Positions 16,186 through 26,951 of a stretch of 64,000 nucleotides of DNA are shown one piece after another. Every line of letters begins with the position of its first letter. Positions within the stretch are counted from its first letter, which is position 1. The DNA is from Mycobacterium sp. 3519A (lineage in GTDB: Bacteria; Actinomycetota; Actinomycetes; Mycobacteriales; Mycobacteriaceae), in contig NZ_OESG01000014.1 in NCBI RefSeq assembly GCF_900240945.1, positions 1,408,015-1,472,014 on the forward strand. The letters are read 5' to 3'. The notes beneath the pieces are model-generated. The model worked only from the letters and a program-made list of their open reading frames with translations. It did not search any database and was not told where the DNA came from. The position numbers and the translations under genes were made by a program.

Positions 16186-17252
16186 ACGCGCCGCACACCG
16201 ACGCCCAGCGGCACCACGATCCTGAAGTCCGCGGCTTCGCCAGCGACAACTACGCAGGTGTGCACCCGGAGATTCTGGCCGCGCTGACGCTGGCCAACGG
16301 CGGGCACCAGGACGCCTACGGCGACGACGCGTACACCGAGAACCTGCAGCGCATCATTCGCGGACACTTCGGGCAGGGTGCGGAAGCCTTCCCGGTCTTC
16401 AACGGCACCGGCGCGAATGTCCTTGCCCTGCAAGCTGTCACCGATCGGTGGGGCGCTGTCGTGTGCGCCGACACCGCGCACATCAACAGCGACGAAGGCG
16501 GCGCGCCGGAACGGATGGGCGGGCTGAAACTGCTGACCGTTCCCACCCTCGACGGCAAGCTGACCCCGGAGTTGATCGACCGGCAGGCCTGGGGCTGGGC
16601 CGACGAGCACCGGGCGATGCCCCAGGTGGTGTCGATCACCCAGAGCACCGAATTGGGCACGCTGTACACACCGGAGGAGATCCGAGTGATCTGCGAGCAC
16701 GCCCACGCCCGGAACATGCGGGTACACATGGACGGGTCCAGAATCGCGAATGCGGCTGCGGCGCTTGACATGCCGATGCACAACTTCACATCCGACGTCG
16801 GCGTGGACATCCTGTCGCTGGGCGGCACCAAGAACGGTGCGCTGCTCGGTGAGGCCGTGGTGGTGCTCAACCAGGATGCCGTCAGCCACATGAAACATCT
16901 GCGCAAGCTGTCGATGCAGCTGCACTCCAAGATGCGATTCGTCTCAGTGCAACTCGAAGCCCTGCTGGCCAAGGACCTTTGGATGCGCAACGCCAGGCAC
17001 GCCAACGAGATGGCGCAGCGGCTGGCCGAGGGCGCACGCGGCGTGGACGGTGTGCGCGTGCTCTACCCGGTGCAGGCCAACGCGGTGTTCGCGCGGCTGC
17101 CACACGACGTCAGCGAACGGCTGCAGAAGCGATTCCGGTTCTATTTCTGGGACGAGAAGGCCGGCGATGTGCGCTGGATGTGTTCGTTCGACACCACGGA
17201 AGCCGACGTCGACGCGTTTGTCACCGCGCTCAAGGACGAGATGACGCGCTAG
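16182..17252 (+). CDS. Low-specificity threonine aldolase / beta-eliminating lyase family
   Basis: 356 residues from GTG 16182, coupled to the polymerase stop. PLP fold-type I features: RGFASDNYAGVHPEIL at the start, PVFNGTGANVLALQA, the cofactor Asp in RVHMDGSRIANA, and the PLP lysine in LSLGGTKNGALLGE. The family splits L-threonine or allo-threonine to glycine and acetaldehyde, or cleaves related beta-hydroxy amino acids. The coupling with repair genes looks incidental. Confidence 0.85.
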   Translation: MNAPHTDAQRHHDPEVRGFASDNYAGVHPEILAALTLANGGHQDAYGDDAYTENLQRIIRGHFGQGAEAFPVFNGTGANVLALQAVTDRWGAVVCADTAHINSDEGGAPERMGGLKLLTVPTLDGKLTPELIDRQAWGWADEHRAMPQVVSITQSTELGTLYTPEEIRVICEHAHARNMRVHMDGSRIANAAAALDMPMHNFTSDVGVDILSLGGTKNGALLGEAVVVLNQDAVSHMKHLRKLSMQLHSKMRFVSVQLEALLAKDLWMRNARHANEMAQRLAEGARGVDGVRVLYPVQANAVFARLPHDVSERLQKRFRFYFWDEKAGDVRWMCSFDTTEADVDAFVTALKDEMTR

Positions 17253-17874
17253 GCCGCGCCATCTGCACCCGAACCCCGTCAGAGAACACCGAGTCGTGCA
17301 GTTCGACCGCCTCCGGGGTCGTTTCCTCAGGCACATCGAACGGCAGCTTGACCGTCATGTGCGCACCGGGATCCATCGTGATCACCATCGAGGTGTTGTT
17401 CATCGCGACGGCGGCCTCGGCGTCGGCCGCATACGTGTGCCCGTCGAAGTCGACCAATTTCTGGTTGTTGGCGACGAAGTCCTGCGCCTCGTCGTCGATG
17501 TTGCGCACCGTCATCGTCGCGACCATCCACTGCCCCCGTGCGCGCGGTTCGGCGCGCCACTCGGTGGCGTGCACGTCGGCGACGACGAACTCGAAATTGC
17601 CGTCGTGAACAGGTGCGCCGAGCACACCGGTGGCGCCACGGAAACGGTCGGCGTCCGCGGTCGAGTGTGATCGGGAGCTGGCGGCGATCATCGCCGAGCA
17701 CCCGGCGAACAGCAGCGCGACGACCGCGATGACGCCGAGCCCGAGCCACAGTCCGGCCGCGCTCAACGTCGGCCGTGGCGGCGCATGACCCGTCCACTGC
17801 TGACCGTCCCAGTAGCGCTGCCGTGGCGCGCCCGACGGATCCGGATACCAACCCCGTAGTTGTGTGCCTGCCAC
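17230..17874 (-). CDS. Membrane-anchored protein: DUF2510-like start plus DUF4352-like domain
   Basis: 214 residues. The N terminus GWYPDPSGAPRQRYWDGQQW is the DUF2510 short motif. One transmembrane helix spans about residues 40-60. The extracytoplasmic part has FEFVVADVHATEWRAE and VATMTVRNIDDEAQDF, typical of the immunoglobulin-like DUF4352 fold of Mpr-type antigens. It is convergent with the aldolase (23-base overlap). Probably a cell-surface protein; function unknown. Confidence 0.75.
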   Translation of the reverse strand: MAGTQLRGWYPDPSGAPRQRYWDGQQWTGHAPPRPTLSAAGLWLGLGVIAVVALLFAGCSAMIAASSRSHSTADADRFRGATGVLGAPVHDGNFEFVVADVHATEWRAEPRARGQWMVATMTVRNIDDEAQDFVANNQKLVDFDGHTYAADAEAAVAMNNTSMVITMDPGAHMTVKLPFDVPEETTPEAVELHDSVFSDGVRVQMARPSASSRP

Positions 17875-18186
17875 TTACCGATTCCTCCCGAGGAGGACCC
17901 TAGCGACCGGCAGCGTGTCAGGCAAAATTTGCTGGAAGTGACGTATCCGTCGAATGTCCGGTTTCTCTGGCTTCGGTATCGGGTACATATGCATTTGCCT
18001 CACTGCAATGAGCAAGACGCGCTTTTTCGGTTCGCTGGAGTACCAATTCCGCTGCGTGTCTTGGCGCTTGCTCAATTGTGGATAACTTTCGCGATTCGTT
18101 TGTTGCTAACGCAACCATATGTATAAACTGACGGAAGCAACAATAACTCGAGGGGTTCCCGCCGTTAGCTGACAGTGGGGAGGGAA
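17875..18186. other. AT-rich intergenic stretch
   Basis: About 310 bases with clearly lower GC than the flanks. No ORF longer than about 60 codons has a ribosome site or homology I recognise. The stretch ends in the promoter and leader of the small secreted peptide gene. Its composition is unlike the neighbours, so it may mark a former insertion. Confidence 0.5.
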
Positions 18187-18324
18187 ATGTTCCGGATCGT
18201 CGTTGCGGCCGGAGTGACCGTGTTCGCCGCGGCCGTCGTGTACTTGACGATGTCGCCCGCGGCCGCAGCGGGCCACTGCGCCATCGACCCTGCGTTTGGA
18301 TCGTGCGCTGAAGCGGGCAAATAA
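18187..18324 (+). CDS. Small secreted peptide, 45 residues
   Basis: ATG 18187 is preceded by GTGGGGAGGGAA, an almost ideal ribosome site. The product MFRIVVAAGVTVFAAAVVYL continues TMSPAAAAGHCAIDPAFGSC and ends AEAGK. It is a hydrophobic signal with a likely cleavage after AAAA, leaving about 17 residues with two Cys. No family recognised. It sits between an AT-rich gap and a one-TM protein gene. Confidence comes from the ribosome site and the signal, not homology. Confidence 0.55.
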   Translation: MFRIVVAAGVTVFAAAVVYLTMSPAAAAGHCAIDPAFGSCAEAGK

Positions 18325-18363
18325 GCCGCGGTAGCGCGGCCTGCGTCTGCCACACTGGACTCG

Positions 18364-18801
18364 ATGCAGACCGTCCGCAAATTGCTCGCCGCGCTCGCGA
18401 TCGCCGCGATGCTCATCGGGGGTATCAGCGTCGCGGCGGCGATGATCTTCGGCGACCACTCCAACCCGCGAACGCCTGCCGCGCCGCCGCCCCCACCGCC
18501 TACATTGCCTGCGTCGGTGCCGACGGCCAGGGAGTTCACCGTCAACGTCGCGGTAACCGAACAACTGTGTGATCCCGGCCCCGGCTGCGTCTACAAGTAC
18601 ACGATCGAGCCGAAGTACATTGGCTTCCACCCGTTGCCGACCACGCCGTTCACGGTCAAATACGAAGTACACGGCGGCAACCTGCCGCAGCCGGGCGAAT
18701 TCACCGTCGAGGGCAATCAGGCCAAGATCCTCAAGGACGTCGTTGTCGAGGGCCCGCCCGCGGCGCGGCTGCAGGCGGTGGTGCTGCAAGTGGTCGGCTG
18801 A
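18364..18801 (+). CDS. One-TM secreted/membrane protein with proline-rich linker
   Basis: 145 residues: a signal anchor (residues about 5-28), a linker containing APPPPPPTLPA, and an extracytoplasmic beta-rich domain with a close Cys pair (LCDPGPGC). Mycobacterial hypothetical; nothing catalytic is seen. The start is ATG with no overlap to neighbours. Confidence 0.7.
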   Translation: MQTVRKLLAALAIAAMLIGGISVAAAMIFGDHSNPRTPAAPPPPPPTLPASVPTAREFTVNVAVTEQLCDPGPGCVYKYTIEPKYIGFHPLPTTPFTVKYEVHGGNLPQPGEFTVEGNQAKILKDVVVEGPPAARLQAVVLQVVG

Positions 18802-18851
18802 ATTTTGCGAATCCGCGCGCACGCCGGCGCAGTCGACGCAAAGTTGGCGGT

Positions 18852-20141
18852 ATGACAAAGGCGTCGGTGCTTCGCGCCGAGGAAGGCCTGCCGCGCGGGG
18901 TGCACGGCGCCGCGGATTCGCGGTTCGGCAACGTCATTCGCGTGTTCGCCGGGTTGTTCCCCGGACGCCGGTTCGGCGGCGGTGCGCTATCGGTGTACAT
19001 CGACGGACGCCCGGTGGTCGACGTCTGGACGGGCTGGTCCGACCGCGCGGGCGAGCAGCCGTGGACCAGCGACACGGGCGCGATGGTGTTCTCCGCGACC
19101 AAGGGTGTGGCGGCCACCGTCGTGCACCGGCTCGTCGACAGGGGTGAGCTGGCGTACGACGAGCCCGTCGCCACCTATTGGCCCGAGTTCGGCGCGAACG
19201 GCAAGGGCAACATCACGATCCGCGATGTGCTGCGCCACCGCTCGGGGCTGTCGCATCTGAAGGGCGTCAGCAAGGCCGAACTGCTGGATCACAAGTTGAT
19301 GGAGGAGCGGTTGGCCGCCGCATCGGTCGACCACCTGCGCGGCTGGCCGGCCTATCACGCGCTGACATACGGCTGGATCCTGTCCGGCCTGACTCGCGCC
19401 GTCACCGGGCAGGGCATGCGCGAGTTGATCCGCGACGAAATAGCCCGCCCGCTCGACACCGACGGGTTGCACCTCGGGCGCCCACCGGCGGGGTCGCCGA
19501 CGAAGGTCGCGCAGATCCTCGCCCCGCAGAGCGCGCACAGCAATCCGGTGTTCGACTTCGTGGCGCCGAAGGTGGCGGGCCTGCCGCTGTCCGGCGCGTT
19601 CGGGGCGATGTTCTTCCCCGGCATCAAATCGTTTGTCCAGGGCGATATTCCGTTCCTCGACGGCGAGGTGCCCGCTGCCAACGGTGTCGTGACGGCCCGC
19701 GGCCTGGCGAGGATGTACGCCGCGATCGCCAACGGCGGCGTGATCGATGGCATCCAGTTCCTGTCCGAGGAACTGACGCAGGGTCTGATCGGCCACCCCA
19801 AACCGTGGCCGGACCTCAACATCGTGGTGCCGATGCCGTTCCACCTGGGCTACCACGAGTCGCCGATTCCGGGACTGCTCAAGGGTTTCGGCCACATCGG
19901 CCTCGGCGGCACGCTCGGCTGGGCTGATCCGGCATCCGCTAGCGCCTTCGCATTCGTGCACAACAGGCTGCTGACCCCGATGGTGATCGACATGGCGTCG
20001 TTCGCCGGGCTGGCCCGGCCGATGCGCAGTGCGATCACCGCGGCGCGGCACGTCGGTGCACTTACGGTGCCGAGATACGGTGCGCGCTACCGCGAAACGG
20101 ATGCGGCGGCGCCGAAGAAGCGCATCGCGGGCCGCCGCTAG
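18852..20141 (+). CDS. Serine beta-lactamase-fold esterase/hydrolase
   Basis: 429 residues of the class C beta-lactamase/EstB family. The nucleophile motif SATK (SxxK) lies in MVFSATKGVAAT, and the second-motif Tyr is in YHALTYGW. A late GHIGLGGTLGW replaces the third-box HTG by a Gly-rich turn, as is usual in esterases. No signal peptide, so likely cytoplasmic. Mycobacteria carry many lipases of this fold (LipE, LipL groups); the substrate is not predictable. Convergent with the next gene (four-base overlap). Confidence 0.85.
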   Translation: MTKASVLRAEEGLPRGVHGAADSRFGNVIRVFAGLFPGRRFGGGALSVYIDGRPVVDVWTGWSDRAGEQPWTSDTGAMVFSATKGVAATVVHRLVDRGELAYDEPVATYWPEFGANGKGNITIRDVLRHRSGLSHLKGVSKAELLDHKLMEERLAAASVDHLRGWPAYHALTYGWILSGLTRAVTGQGMRELIRDEIARPLDTDGLHLGRPPAGSPTKVAQILAPQSAHSNPVFDFVAPKVAGLPLSGAFGAMFFPGIKSFVQGDIPFLDGEVPAANGVVTARGLARMYAAIANGGVIDGIQFLSEELTQGLIGHPKPWPDLNIVVPMPFHLGYHESPIPGLLKGFGHIGLGGTLGWADPASASAFAFVHNRLLTPMVIDMASFAGLARPMRSAITAARHVGALTVPRYGARYRETDAAAPKKRIAGRR

Positions 20142-21208
20142 GTCTGCGGCACGACACCTCGCGGCAGGGTCAACTGCAGGTCGTTGTACGTGGCGATGCC
20201 GGGCGCGGCGGCGACGACGGCGGGAATCGCGTGAATCGGTGGCATCGCGGTGATGATGTGGCCGAGTGACATGAAGTCGGCCATCGACTTGGCGTTCTCG
20301 ATGAAGTCCTGCGGCGGCAGGAAACCGACCTGCATGGTGACCGTCGGCAGCCCCTCGATCGTGATCTTCCAGGGGTCCCCTTCGACCTTCCAATCCGGGT
20401 CGAGTGTCTGCCCCTTACGCCACCGCACGTTGAGGTCGACGACGGTCCTGCCGCCGACCCGCCCCTGCCAGCTGGCGAAAACGCCTGCCACGCAACCGGA
20501 CTCGATGGTCCAGGAGTCCATCACGACATCCTCGGTGGTCTGCGCGTATTCGGCCTCACACACGATCTCATCGAGTTCGACACCGAGCGCGTCGGCGACC
20601 AGGCGCACCGCTTCGGCGAAGACGGCCGTGCCCTTGGATGCCATCGGTGCCAGATTCGGATCGTCGATCGGCATCCCGAAGCCGCACGGTTTCTCGGTGT
20701 CCGGGGAGTCGTAGAACGTGGTGTCCGACGCCTCGGCGATGGTGACCTTGTCGACTCTGGCGCATCCGTTGGCCGCGACGATGGCCAGCAGTTCGGCGAA
20801 GCCGGGACTGACGCCCGAGCCGAACATGGTGGTGCCGCCCTGTCTGCACGCCTCTTCGATGCGGTCGCGGCCCGCCGCCAGGTTGTGCCCGGTGATGAAG
20901 GACGCCGACGACACCACGTTGACGCCCGCGGACAGGATGCGGACCAGTTCGTCGACGTCGACCCACATCGGGTTGTAGACGACGACGTCGGGTTTGAGCG
21001 CGAGCAGGGCGTCGACGTCATCGGTGGCCTCGACGCCCAGCGGCGCGATGCCCGCGAGTTCGCCTGCGTCGCGGCCGACCTTGTCCTTTGACCACGCGAA
21101 GCAGCCGACGAGTTCCAGCGTGGGATTGGCGGCGATGGCCTCTACGGAGCTCTTTCCGACATTGCCCGTCGTCCACTGGACGACCCGATAGGGAGCGGTG
21201 TTGTGCAC
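20138..21208 (-). CDS. NAD(P)-binding dehydrogenase, dihydrodipicolinate-reductase-like
   Basis: 356 residues. An N-terminal Rossmann motif, VVQWTTGNVGKSSVEAI, and then VVYNPMWVDVDELVRILSAG and the GVNVVSSASFITGH segment match the family of mycobacterial proteins annotated as dihydrodipicolinate reductase or 2,4-diaminopentanoate dehydrogenase-like amine dehydrogenases. Many occur in steroid-degrading mycobacteria. The real substrate is unknown. It is preceded by a short gap to the protease gene, transcribed the same way. Confidence 0.75.
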   Translation of the reverse strand: MHNTAPYRVVQWTTGNVGKSSVEAIAANPTLELVGCFAWSKDKVGRDAGELAGIAPLGVEATDDVDALLALKPDVVVYNPMWVDVDELVRILSAGVNVVSSASFITGHNLAAGRDRIEEACRQGGTTMFGSGVSPGFAELLAIVAANGCARVDKVTIAEASDTTFYDSPDTEKPCGFGMPIDDPNLAPMASKGTAVFAEAVRLVADALGVELDEIVCEAEYAQTTEDVVMDSWTIESGCVAGVFASWQGRVGGRTVVDLNVRWRKGQTLDPDWKVEGDPWKITIEGLPTVTMQVGFLPPQDFIENAKSMADFMSLGHIITAMPPIHAIPAVVAAAPGIATYNDLQLTLPRGVVPQT

Positions 21209-21226
21209 TCGCTCAGCATAGGGTGC

Positions 21227-22246
21227 CTATGGGCCTGAAACCAGAGTCGCCTTTCCGGTGCGCTGCTGACCGCTGCGGTCGATCCACGTCAGGTCGACGA
21301 CGTCACCGGGGTAGTGCCGGTCCAGCACATAGGTCAGTGTGGTGGCCGAGTCCAGTTCGACCCCGTCGATGTTCGTCAGCACGTCGCCGATGGCGAGGCC
21401 GGCCTGTTCGGCGGGTCCGCCGATCATCACGTCGCGCACGATGATCCCGCCGCCGCGACGCGGTTGCGTTCCGACACCGACGCCGAGCAGCGTCGGCTGC
21501 CCGATGTGCACCGACGGCGAAGGGGCGCCGGACCGGATCTGGCCTGCGATAGCCATCGCGTTGTTGATGGGTATCGCGAAACCCTTTCCGGCAGGGCCCA
21601 TTTGGAAGTTGACCGACGCGGCGGTGACCACTCCGATGACCTGTCCGGCGCCGTTGACCAACGGGCCGCCGGAGTCGCCGGGCCGCACGTCGGCCGCGAC
21701 CTCGATCAGGCCGTTGACTTCCTCGGAGCTGCCGGTCAGGGCGTCCTCGGCGTTGACGGTCTGGTTCAGCGCGGTCACCGGCCCCGTCTCGTGGGTCAGC
21801 GGCGCACCCACCCCGCGGGCGTTGCCGAGGCCGACGGTCGGTTCGCCGACGGCGACCTGGCTGGAGTCCCCGATCGGTACGGTCGGCAGCCCGCCCGCGC
21901 CGCGCAACTGCAGCACCGCGATGTCGTTCTTGCGGTCGTAGCCGACCAGATCGACCGGGTAGTCGCGCCCGCCGACCGTGCCCGTGATGGTGTTGGCGCC
22001 CGCGACCACGTGATAGTTGGTCAACACCACGCCGCCCGGGTCGATGACCATGCCGGTGCCGGTGCCGATGGCCTGCTGATAGTCGATCCTGGTGGTGATC
22101 TGGACGACGGCGGGTTCGACGGCCGCGGCCGCGGCGGCGATGTCCACGGGTGCGGCCACTGCCGTCGCGGGCGCGACCAGGGCCGCGAGGACGGCGAGCA
22201 CGGCCAGCAATGCCTGAACCGGCTGCCGCCAGGGGAGTATGCGCAT
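21227..22246 (-). CDS. Secreted trypsin-like serine protease with PDZ domain (S1C, PepA/HtrA-like)
   Basis: 339 residues: a signal peptide (about 1-32), a protease domain with the triad His79 (TNYHVV), Asp108 (KNDIAVLQL) and Ser192 (RPGDSGGPLV), then a C-terminal PDZ domain (about 240-335: GLAIGDVLTNIDGVELDSAT). This layout matches mycobacterial PepA (Rv0125). It acts in the cell envelope or outside it, probably on misfolded proteins. Confidence 0.9.
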   Translation of the reverse strand: MRILPWRQPVQALLAVLAVLAALVAPATAVAAPVDIAAAAAAVEPAVVQITTRIDYQQAIGTGTGMVIDPGGVVLTNYHVVAGANTITGTVGGRDYPVDLVGYDRKNDIAVLQLRGAGGLPTVPIGDSSQVAVGEPTVGLGNARGVGAPLTHETGPVTALNQTVNAEDALTGSSEEVNGLIEVAADVRPGDSGGPLVNGAGQVIGVVTAASVNFQMGPAGKGFAIPINNAMAIAGQIRSGAPSPSVHIGQPTLLGVGVGTQPRRGGGIIVRDVMIGGPAEQAGLAIGDVLTNIDGVELDSATTLTYVLDRHYPGDVVDLTWIDRSGQQRTGKATLVSGP

Positions 22247-22274
22247 GTACCTATAGTGCCCGAATCGCGGTCTG

Positions 22275-22724
22275 CTAAATCGAGGGTTGCCGGGTTCGCA
22301 CCACCAGGGTGGCCTGGTAGTCGTCGAATTCGATCGGGTCGTCAGGCGTCTGCGGATACGGGTCGAGGGCGACCAACTCGATGCGATGCCGCCCGACGGT
22401 CGCCTCCTTGACCGTCTGGCCCGGCGCCGGGTTGGTGTTGAACTCGACGCGGGTGGCGTCGCTGCCCTCGGGTTGCACGGAGATCGCGATGCGCGCCTGG
22501 CCGGTCCAGAAGCACTCCACCTGGGTGGGGCAGCGTGAGTCTTCGAGCACGTCGGTGAACGTCAGGTGCAGCTGTTCGGCGGAGTTGTGCGCCTCCTGGC
22601 CGCCGCTGACCTGGAACGGTTGGTCGAGTTCGAACTCCGGCGTGCCGGCGCGGGCGGACTCGACGTGGCAGCTGATCAGGGCCAACCCGAGTAGCACCGC
22701 GACGGGCCACGCCCATTTCGGCAT
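22275..22724 (-). CDS. Putative lipoprotein, hypothetical
   Basis: 149 residues from ATG 22724. The signal ends in a lipobox-like LALISC at about residues 14-19, followed by a mature domain with C-P-T-Q-V-E-C and beta-strand-rich text. The mature part includes AEQLHLTFTDVLEDSRCPTQ. Such domains with a DSRCP..VEC motif occur in secreted bacterial hypothetical proteins. A longer frame to 23027 has no support. It lies downstream of the LucA gene in the same direction. Confidence 0.7.
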   Translation of the reverse strand: MPKWAWPVAVLLGLALISCHVESARAGTPEFELDQPFQVSGGQEAHNSAEQLHLTFTDVLEDSRCPTQVECFWTGQARIAISVQPEGSDATRVEFNTNPAPGQTVKEATVGRHRIELVALDPYPQTPDDPIEFDDYQATLVVRTRQPSI

Positions 22725-22728
22725 CGTG

Positions 22729-23433
22729 TCAGCCGCGAACGCGCAGCCGCCTGCGCCTGCGGTTGCGCAGACCGCCGTTCGTCGACTCCGGCTCGGCTTC
22801 GTCGTCTTCCACCGTGGGCTCGGGCTCTTCGGCCGTCGGCTCCGGTTCTTCTGCCTCCACGGTGACCTCGGCAGGCTCCTCGTCGGACTCCGTCTCCGGA
22901 GCGTCCTCGGTGGCCTCTTCTGTGGCCTCTTCGGTGTCCTCTTCGGTGTCCTTGCGACCACGGCGACCGCGCTTGGCCGTCTTCGGCTTGAGCGGTTTGG
23001 GCGGAGGCGGCGGAAGCTCGGCGACAAAGGCCAGGTAGAACGTGAAGACGGCGAGCAGTGCGATGGCCGCCGCGGCGCCGTAGCTGCCGAACAGCCACTG
23101 GCCTGCGCTGTCCAGGCTGAGCCAGATCTCGCTGATCGCGGCGCCGATGATCAGCACACCCGCCAGCACGTGCAGCACGATCGAGGCAGTGCGCAGCCTC
23201 AGCGCCAACTGCGGTGTGCCGAACTCCGGGCGCCGGGTGCGCAGCAGCGTGAACACCACCGGCAGAGCGGCCAGGCCGATCAGCGCGCCGGTGACGATGC
23301 GCAGCACCGTGCCCAGCGTGTGCGAGGTGTCGCCGGCCAGTTCCCACCACCGCGGCAACACGAAGAAGAAGTAGAGGACACCGGCGGCGACAGAAAACGA
23401 CGCGTGCCAAACCACCGCAACGGTGCGGCTCAT
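22729..23433 (-). CDS. lucA: LucA homologue (Rv3723-like membrane protein)
   Basis: 234 residues with four predicted transmembrane helices (about 5-27, 45-63, 82-105, 115-137) followed by a long cytoplasmic tail. The tail starts with PPPPPKPLKP, then alternates basic (RGRRGRK) and acidic (TEEDTEEATEEATED) runs. Its place between tRNA-Ser and the lipoprotein, beside the Rv3722c-type aminotransferase, matches M. tuberculosis Rv3723 (LucA), which stabilises the Mce1 and Mce4 lipid importers. Called by synteny and topology. Confidence 0.75.
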   Translation of the reverse strand: MSRTVAVVWHASFSVAAGVLYFFFVLPRWWELAGDTSHTLGTVLRIVTGALIGLAALPVVFTLLRTRRPEFGTPQLALRLRTASIVLHVLAGVLIIGAAISEIWLSLDSAGQWLFGSYGAAAAIALLAVFTFYLAFVAELPPPPPKPLKPKTAKRGRRGRKDTEEDTEEATEEATEDAPETESDEEPAEVTVEAEEPEPTAEEPEPTVEDDEAEPESTNGGLRNRRRRRLRVRG

Positions 23434-23456
23434 AGCCCTCCTACTGGGTTATCTGG

Positions 23457-23499
23457 CCGGAGTGCGACCGGGCCGTTCGGCCTGCCGGTCGCACTCCGG
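23457..23499 (-). terminator. Strong hairpin downstream of tRNA-Ser
   Basis: A perfect 15-bp stem, 23457-23471 (CCGGAGTGCGACCGG) and 23485-23499, with a 13-base loop starts 8 bases past the tRNA 3' end on the minus strand. There is no U tract, as is common for mycobacterial terminators. It would separate the tRNA transcript from the LucA gene. Confidence 0.65.
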
Positions 23500-23507
23500 G
23501 CCGAGTG

Positions 23508-23593
23508 CGGAGGATGCGGGATTTGAACCCGCGAGGGCTGTTAACCCAACCCGCGTTCCAGGCGAGCGCCATAGGCCACTAGGCGAATCCTCC
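23508..23593 (-). tRNA. serX: tRNA-Ser (GGA anticodon)
   Basis: On the minus strand the 86-base sequence has acceptor arms GGAGGAT/ATCCTCC, a D arm, an anticodon stem CTCGC/GCGGG with loop CTGGAAC (anticodon GGA), a long variable arm typical of class II tRNA-Ser, and a T arm with GGGTTCAAATCCC. The discriminator is G as expected for serine; CCA is not encoded. Symbol by synteny with M. tuberculosis only. Confidence 0.93.
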
Positions 23594-23607
23594 GCGGGCC
23601 ATGTTAG

Positions 23608-25089
<1,482 letters not shown>

Positions 25090-25128
25090 CGTGACCGGAC
25101 GTCGGACCGCGCCGGTAGCCTGCTGAGC

Positions 25129-26943
25129 GTGGCGCTCTACCGGAAGTATCGACCGGCAACCTTCGCCGATGTGGTGGGCCAGGAGCACGTCACCGAGCCG
25201 CTGTGTACGGCGCTCGCGGCGGGCAGGATCAACCACGCCTACCTGTTCTCGGGGCCGAGGGGCTGCGGGAAGACGTCGTCGGCGCGCATCCTCGCCCGCT
25301 CGCTGAACTGTGTGCAGGGCCCGACGCCGACGCCGTGCGGGGTGTGCGACTCCTGTGTGGCGCTGGCCCCGAACGGACCCGGCAACGTCGACGTCGTCGA
25401 ACTCGACGCGGCCAGCCACGGCGGCGTCGACGACACTCGCGAGCTTCGCGACCGCGCCTTCTATGCACCTGCTCAGTCGCGCTACCGCATCTTCATCGTC
25501 GACGAGGCGCACATGGTCACCACGGCCGGCTTCAACGCGCTGCTGAAGATTGTCGAGGAGCCGCCCGACCATCTGATCTTCGTGTTCGCCACCACCGAAC
25601 CGGAGAAGGTGCTGCCGACCATTCGGTCGCGCACCCACCACTACCCGTTCCGGCTGCTGGCGCCGCGGACCATGCGGTCGCTGCTGGAACGCATCTGCGC
25701 GGCCGAGGACGTCTCCGTCGACGATGCCGTGTACCCCTTGGTGATTCGGGCGGGCGGCGGATCGCCTCGCGACACGTTGTCGGTGCTCGACCAACTGCTC
25801 GCCGGTGCGGAAGGCAACCGCGTCGACTACCAGCGGGCGCTGGCGTTGCTCGGCGCCACCGACGTCGCACTGATCGACGTCGCGATCGACGCGTTGGCGG
25901 CGGGCGATGCCGCCGCGCTGTTCGGTGCGGTCGAAGCGGTGATCGATGCCGGGCACGACCCGCGCCGGTTCGCCACCGATCTGCTCGAGCGGTTCCGCGA
26001 TCTGATCGTGCTGCAATCGGTGCCCGACGCGATCGCGCGTGGTGTGGTCGACGGGCCCGAGGACGTGCTGGAGCGGATGCGCGAACAGGCCACCCGCATC
26101 GGCACCGCCACGCTGACCCGCTACGCCGAGGTGGTCCACGCCGGGCTGGGCGAGATGCGCGGCGCCACCGCGCCCCGGTTGCTGCTCGAGGTGGTGTGCG
26201 CACGGCTGCTGCTGCCGTCGGCCAGCGACACCGAGGCGGCGCTGCTGCAGCGCGTCGAGCGCATCGAGACCCGGCTGGACCTGTCGATACCCGCCGGCGA
26301 GGCTGCCGCGTCACAGCCGTCTGCCCCGCAGAAGCAGTTCGCGCGCAAGAGCCAAACCCCGCCGCCTGCCCCCACGGTCGCGGCGCCGGCTGCCCCAGAA
26401 CCCAAGCCCGCACCTGAACCGCCCCCGTCACCGCCGCCGGTGCGCCCGCCGTCGGACCCGGTCGTCGAAGCGCCGCCCACACCTGCCGTCGGCGGTGAAC
26501 TCAACGCCGCGTCGGTGCGCAGCATGTGGACCACGGTGCGCGAGAAGGTGCGTCAACGCAGCCGCACCATCGACGTGATGCTGGCAGGCGCCATCGTGCG
26601 CGCCATCGAAGGCGACACCCTTGTGCTCAGTCACGAGTCCGCGCCGTTGGCCAAACGCCTTGTGGAGCAACGGAACTCCGATGTCATCCGCGAGGCGCTC
26701 AAGGATGCGCTCGGCGTCGACTGGAAGATCCGCTGCGAGGTGGGGGCCGCGGCCCCTGCCGCTGCAGCACCGGAACCCAGCAGTGTGGCGGCCTCCGCGC
26801 CGCCGCCGCGCGACGACGACGAGGAGGACATGTTGGCCGAGGCCGGCAGCGACACCTCCGAGGTCGTGCGTCGTGACCCCGAGGAAGCCGCGCTGGAATT
26901 GCTGCAGTCCGAACTGGGCGCGCGTCGCATCGACGGCAGCTAG
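25129..26943 (+). CDS. dnaX: DNA polymerase III subunits gamma/tau
   Basis: 604 residues from GTG 25129. Clamp-loader ATPase: YRKYRPATFADVVGQEHV, Walker A GPRGCGKTSS (42-51), four Cys for zinc (CVQGPTPTPCGVCDSC), Walker B IFIVDEAHM and the sensor-1 region. A Pro/Ala-rich linker (about 390-460) joins a C-terminal tau-like domain with acidic end (DDDEEDM). It assembles the replicative holoenzyme at the fork. Confidence 0.95.
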   Translation: MALYRKYRPATFADVVGQEHVTEPLCTALAAGRINHAYLFSGPRGCGKTSSARILARSLNCVQGPTPTPCGVCDSCVALAPNGPGNVDVVELDAASHGGVDDTRELRDRAFYAPAQSRYRIFIVDEAHMVTTAGFNALLKIVEEPPDHLIFVFATTEPEKVLPTIRSRTHHYPFRLLAPRTMRSLLERICAAEDVSVDDAVYPLVIRAGGGSPRDTLSVLDQLLAGAEGNRVDYQRALALLGATDVALIDVAIDALAAGDAAALFGAVEAVIDAGHDPRRFATDLLERFRDLIVLQSVPDAIARGVVDGPEDVLERMREQATRIGTATLTRYAEVVHAGLGEMRGATAPRLLLEVVCARLLLPSASDTEAALLQRVERIETRLDLSIPAGEAAASQPSAPQKQFARKSQTPPPAPTVAAPAAPEPKPAPEPPPSPPPVRPPSDPVVEAPPTPAVGGELNAASVRSMWTTVREKVRQRSRTIDVMLAGAIVRAIEGDTLVLSHESAPLAKRLVEQRNSDVIREALKDALGVDWKIRCEVGAAAPAAAAPEPSSVAASAPPPRDDDEEDMLAEAGSDTSEVVRRDPEEAALELLQSELGARRIDGS

Positions 26944-26951
26944 GGTTTTGT

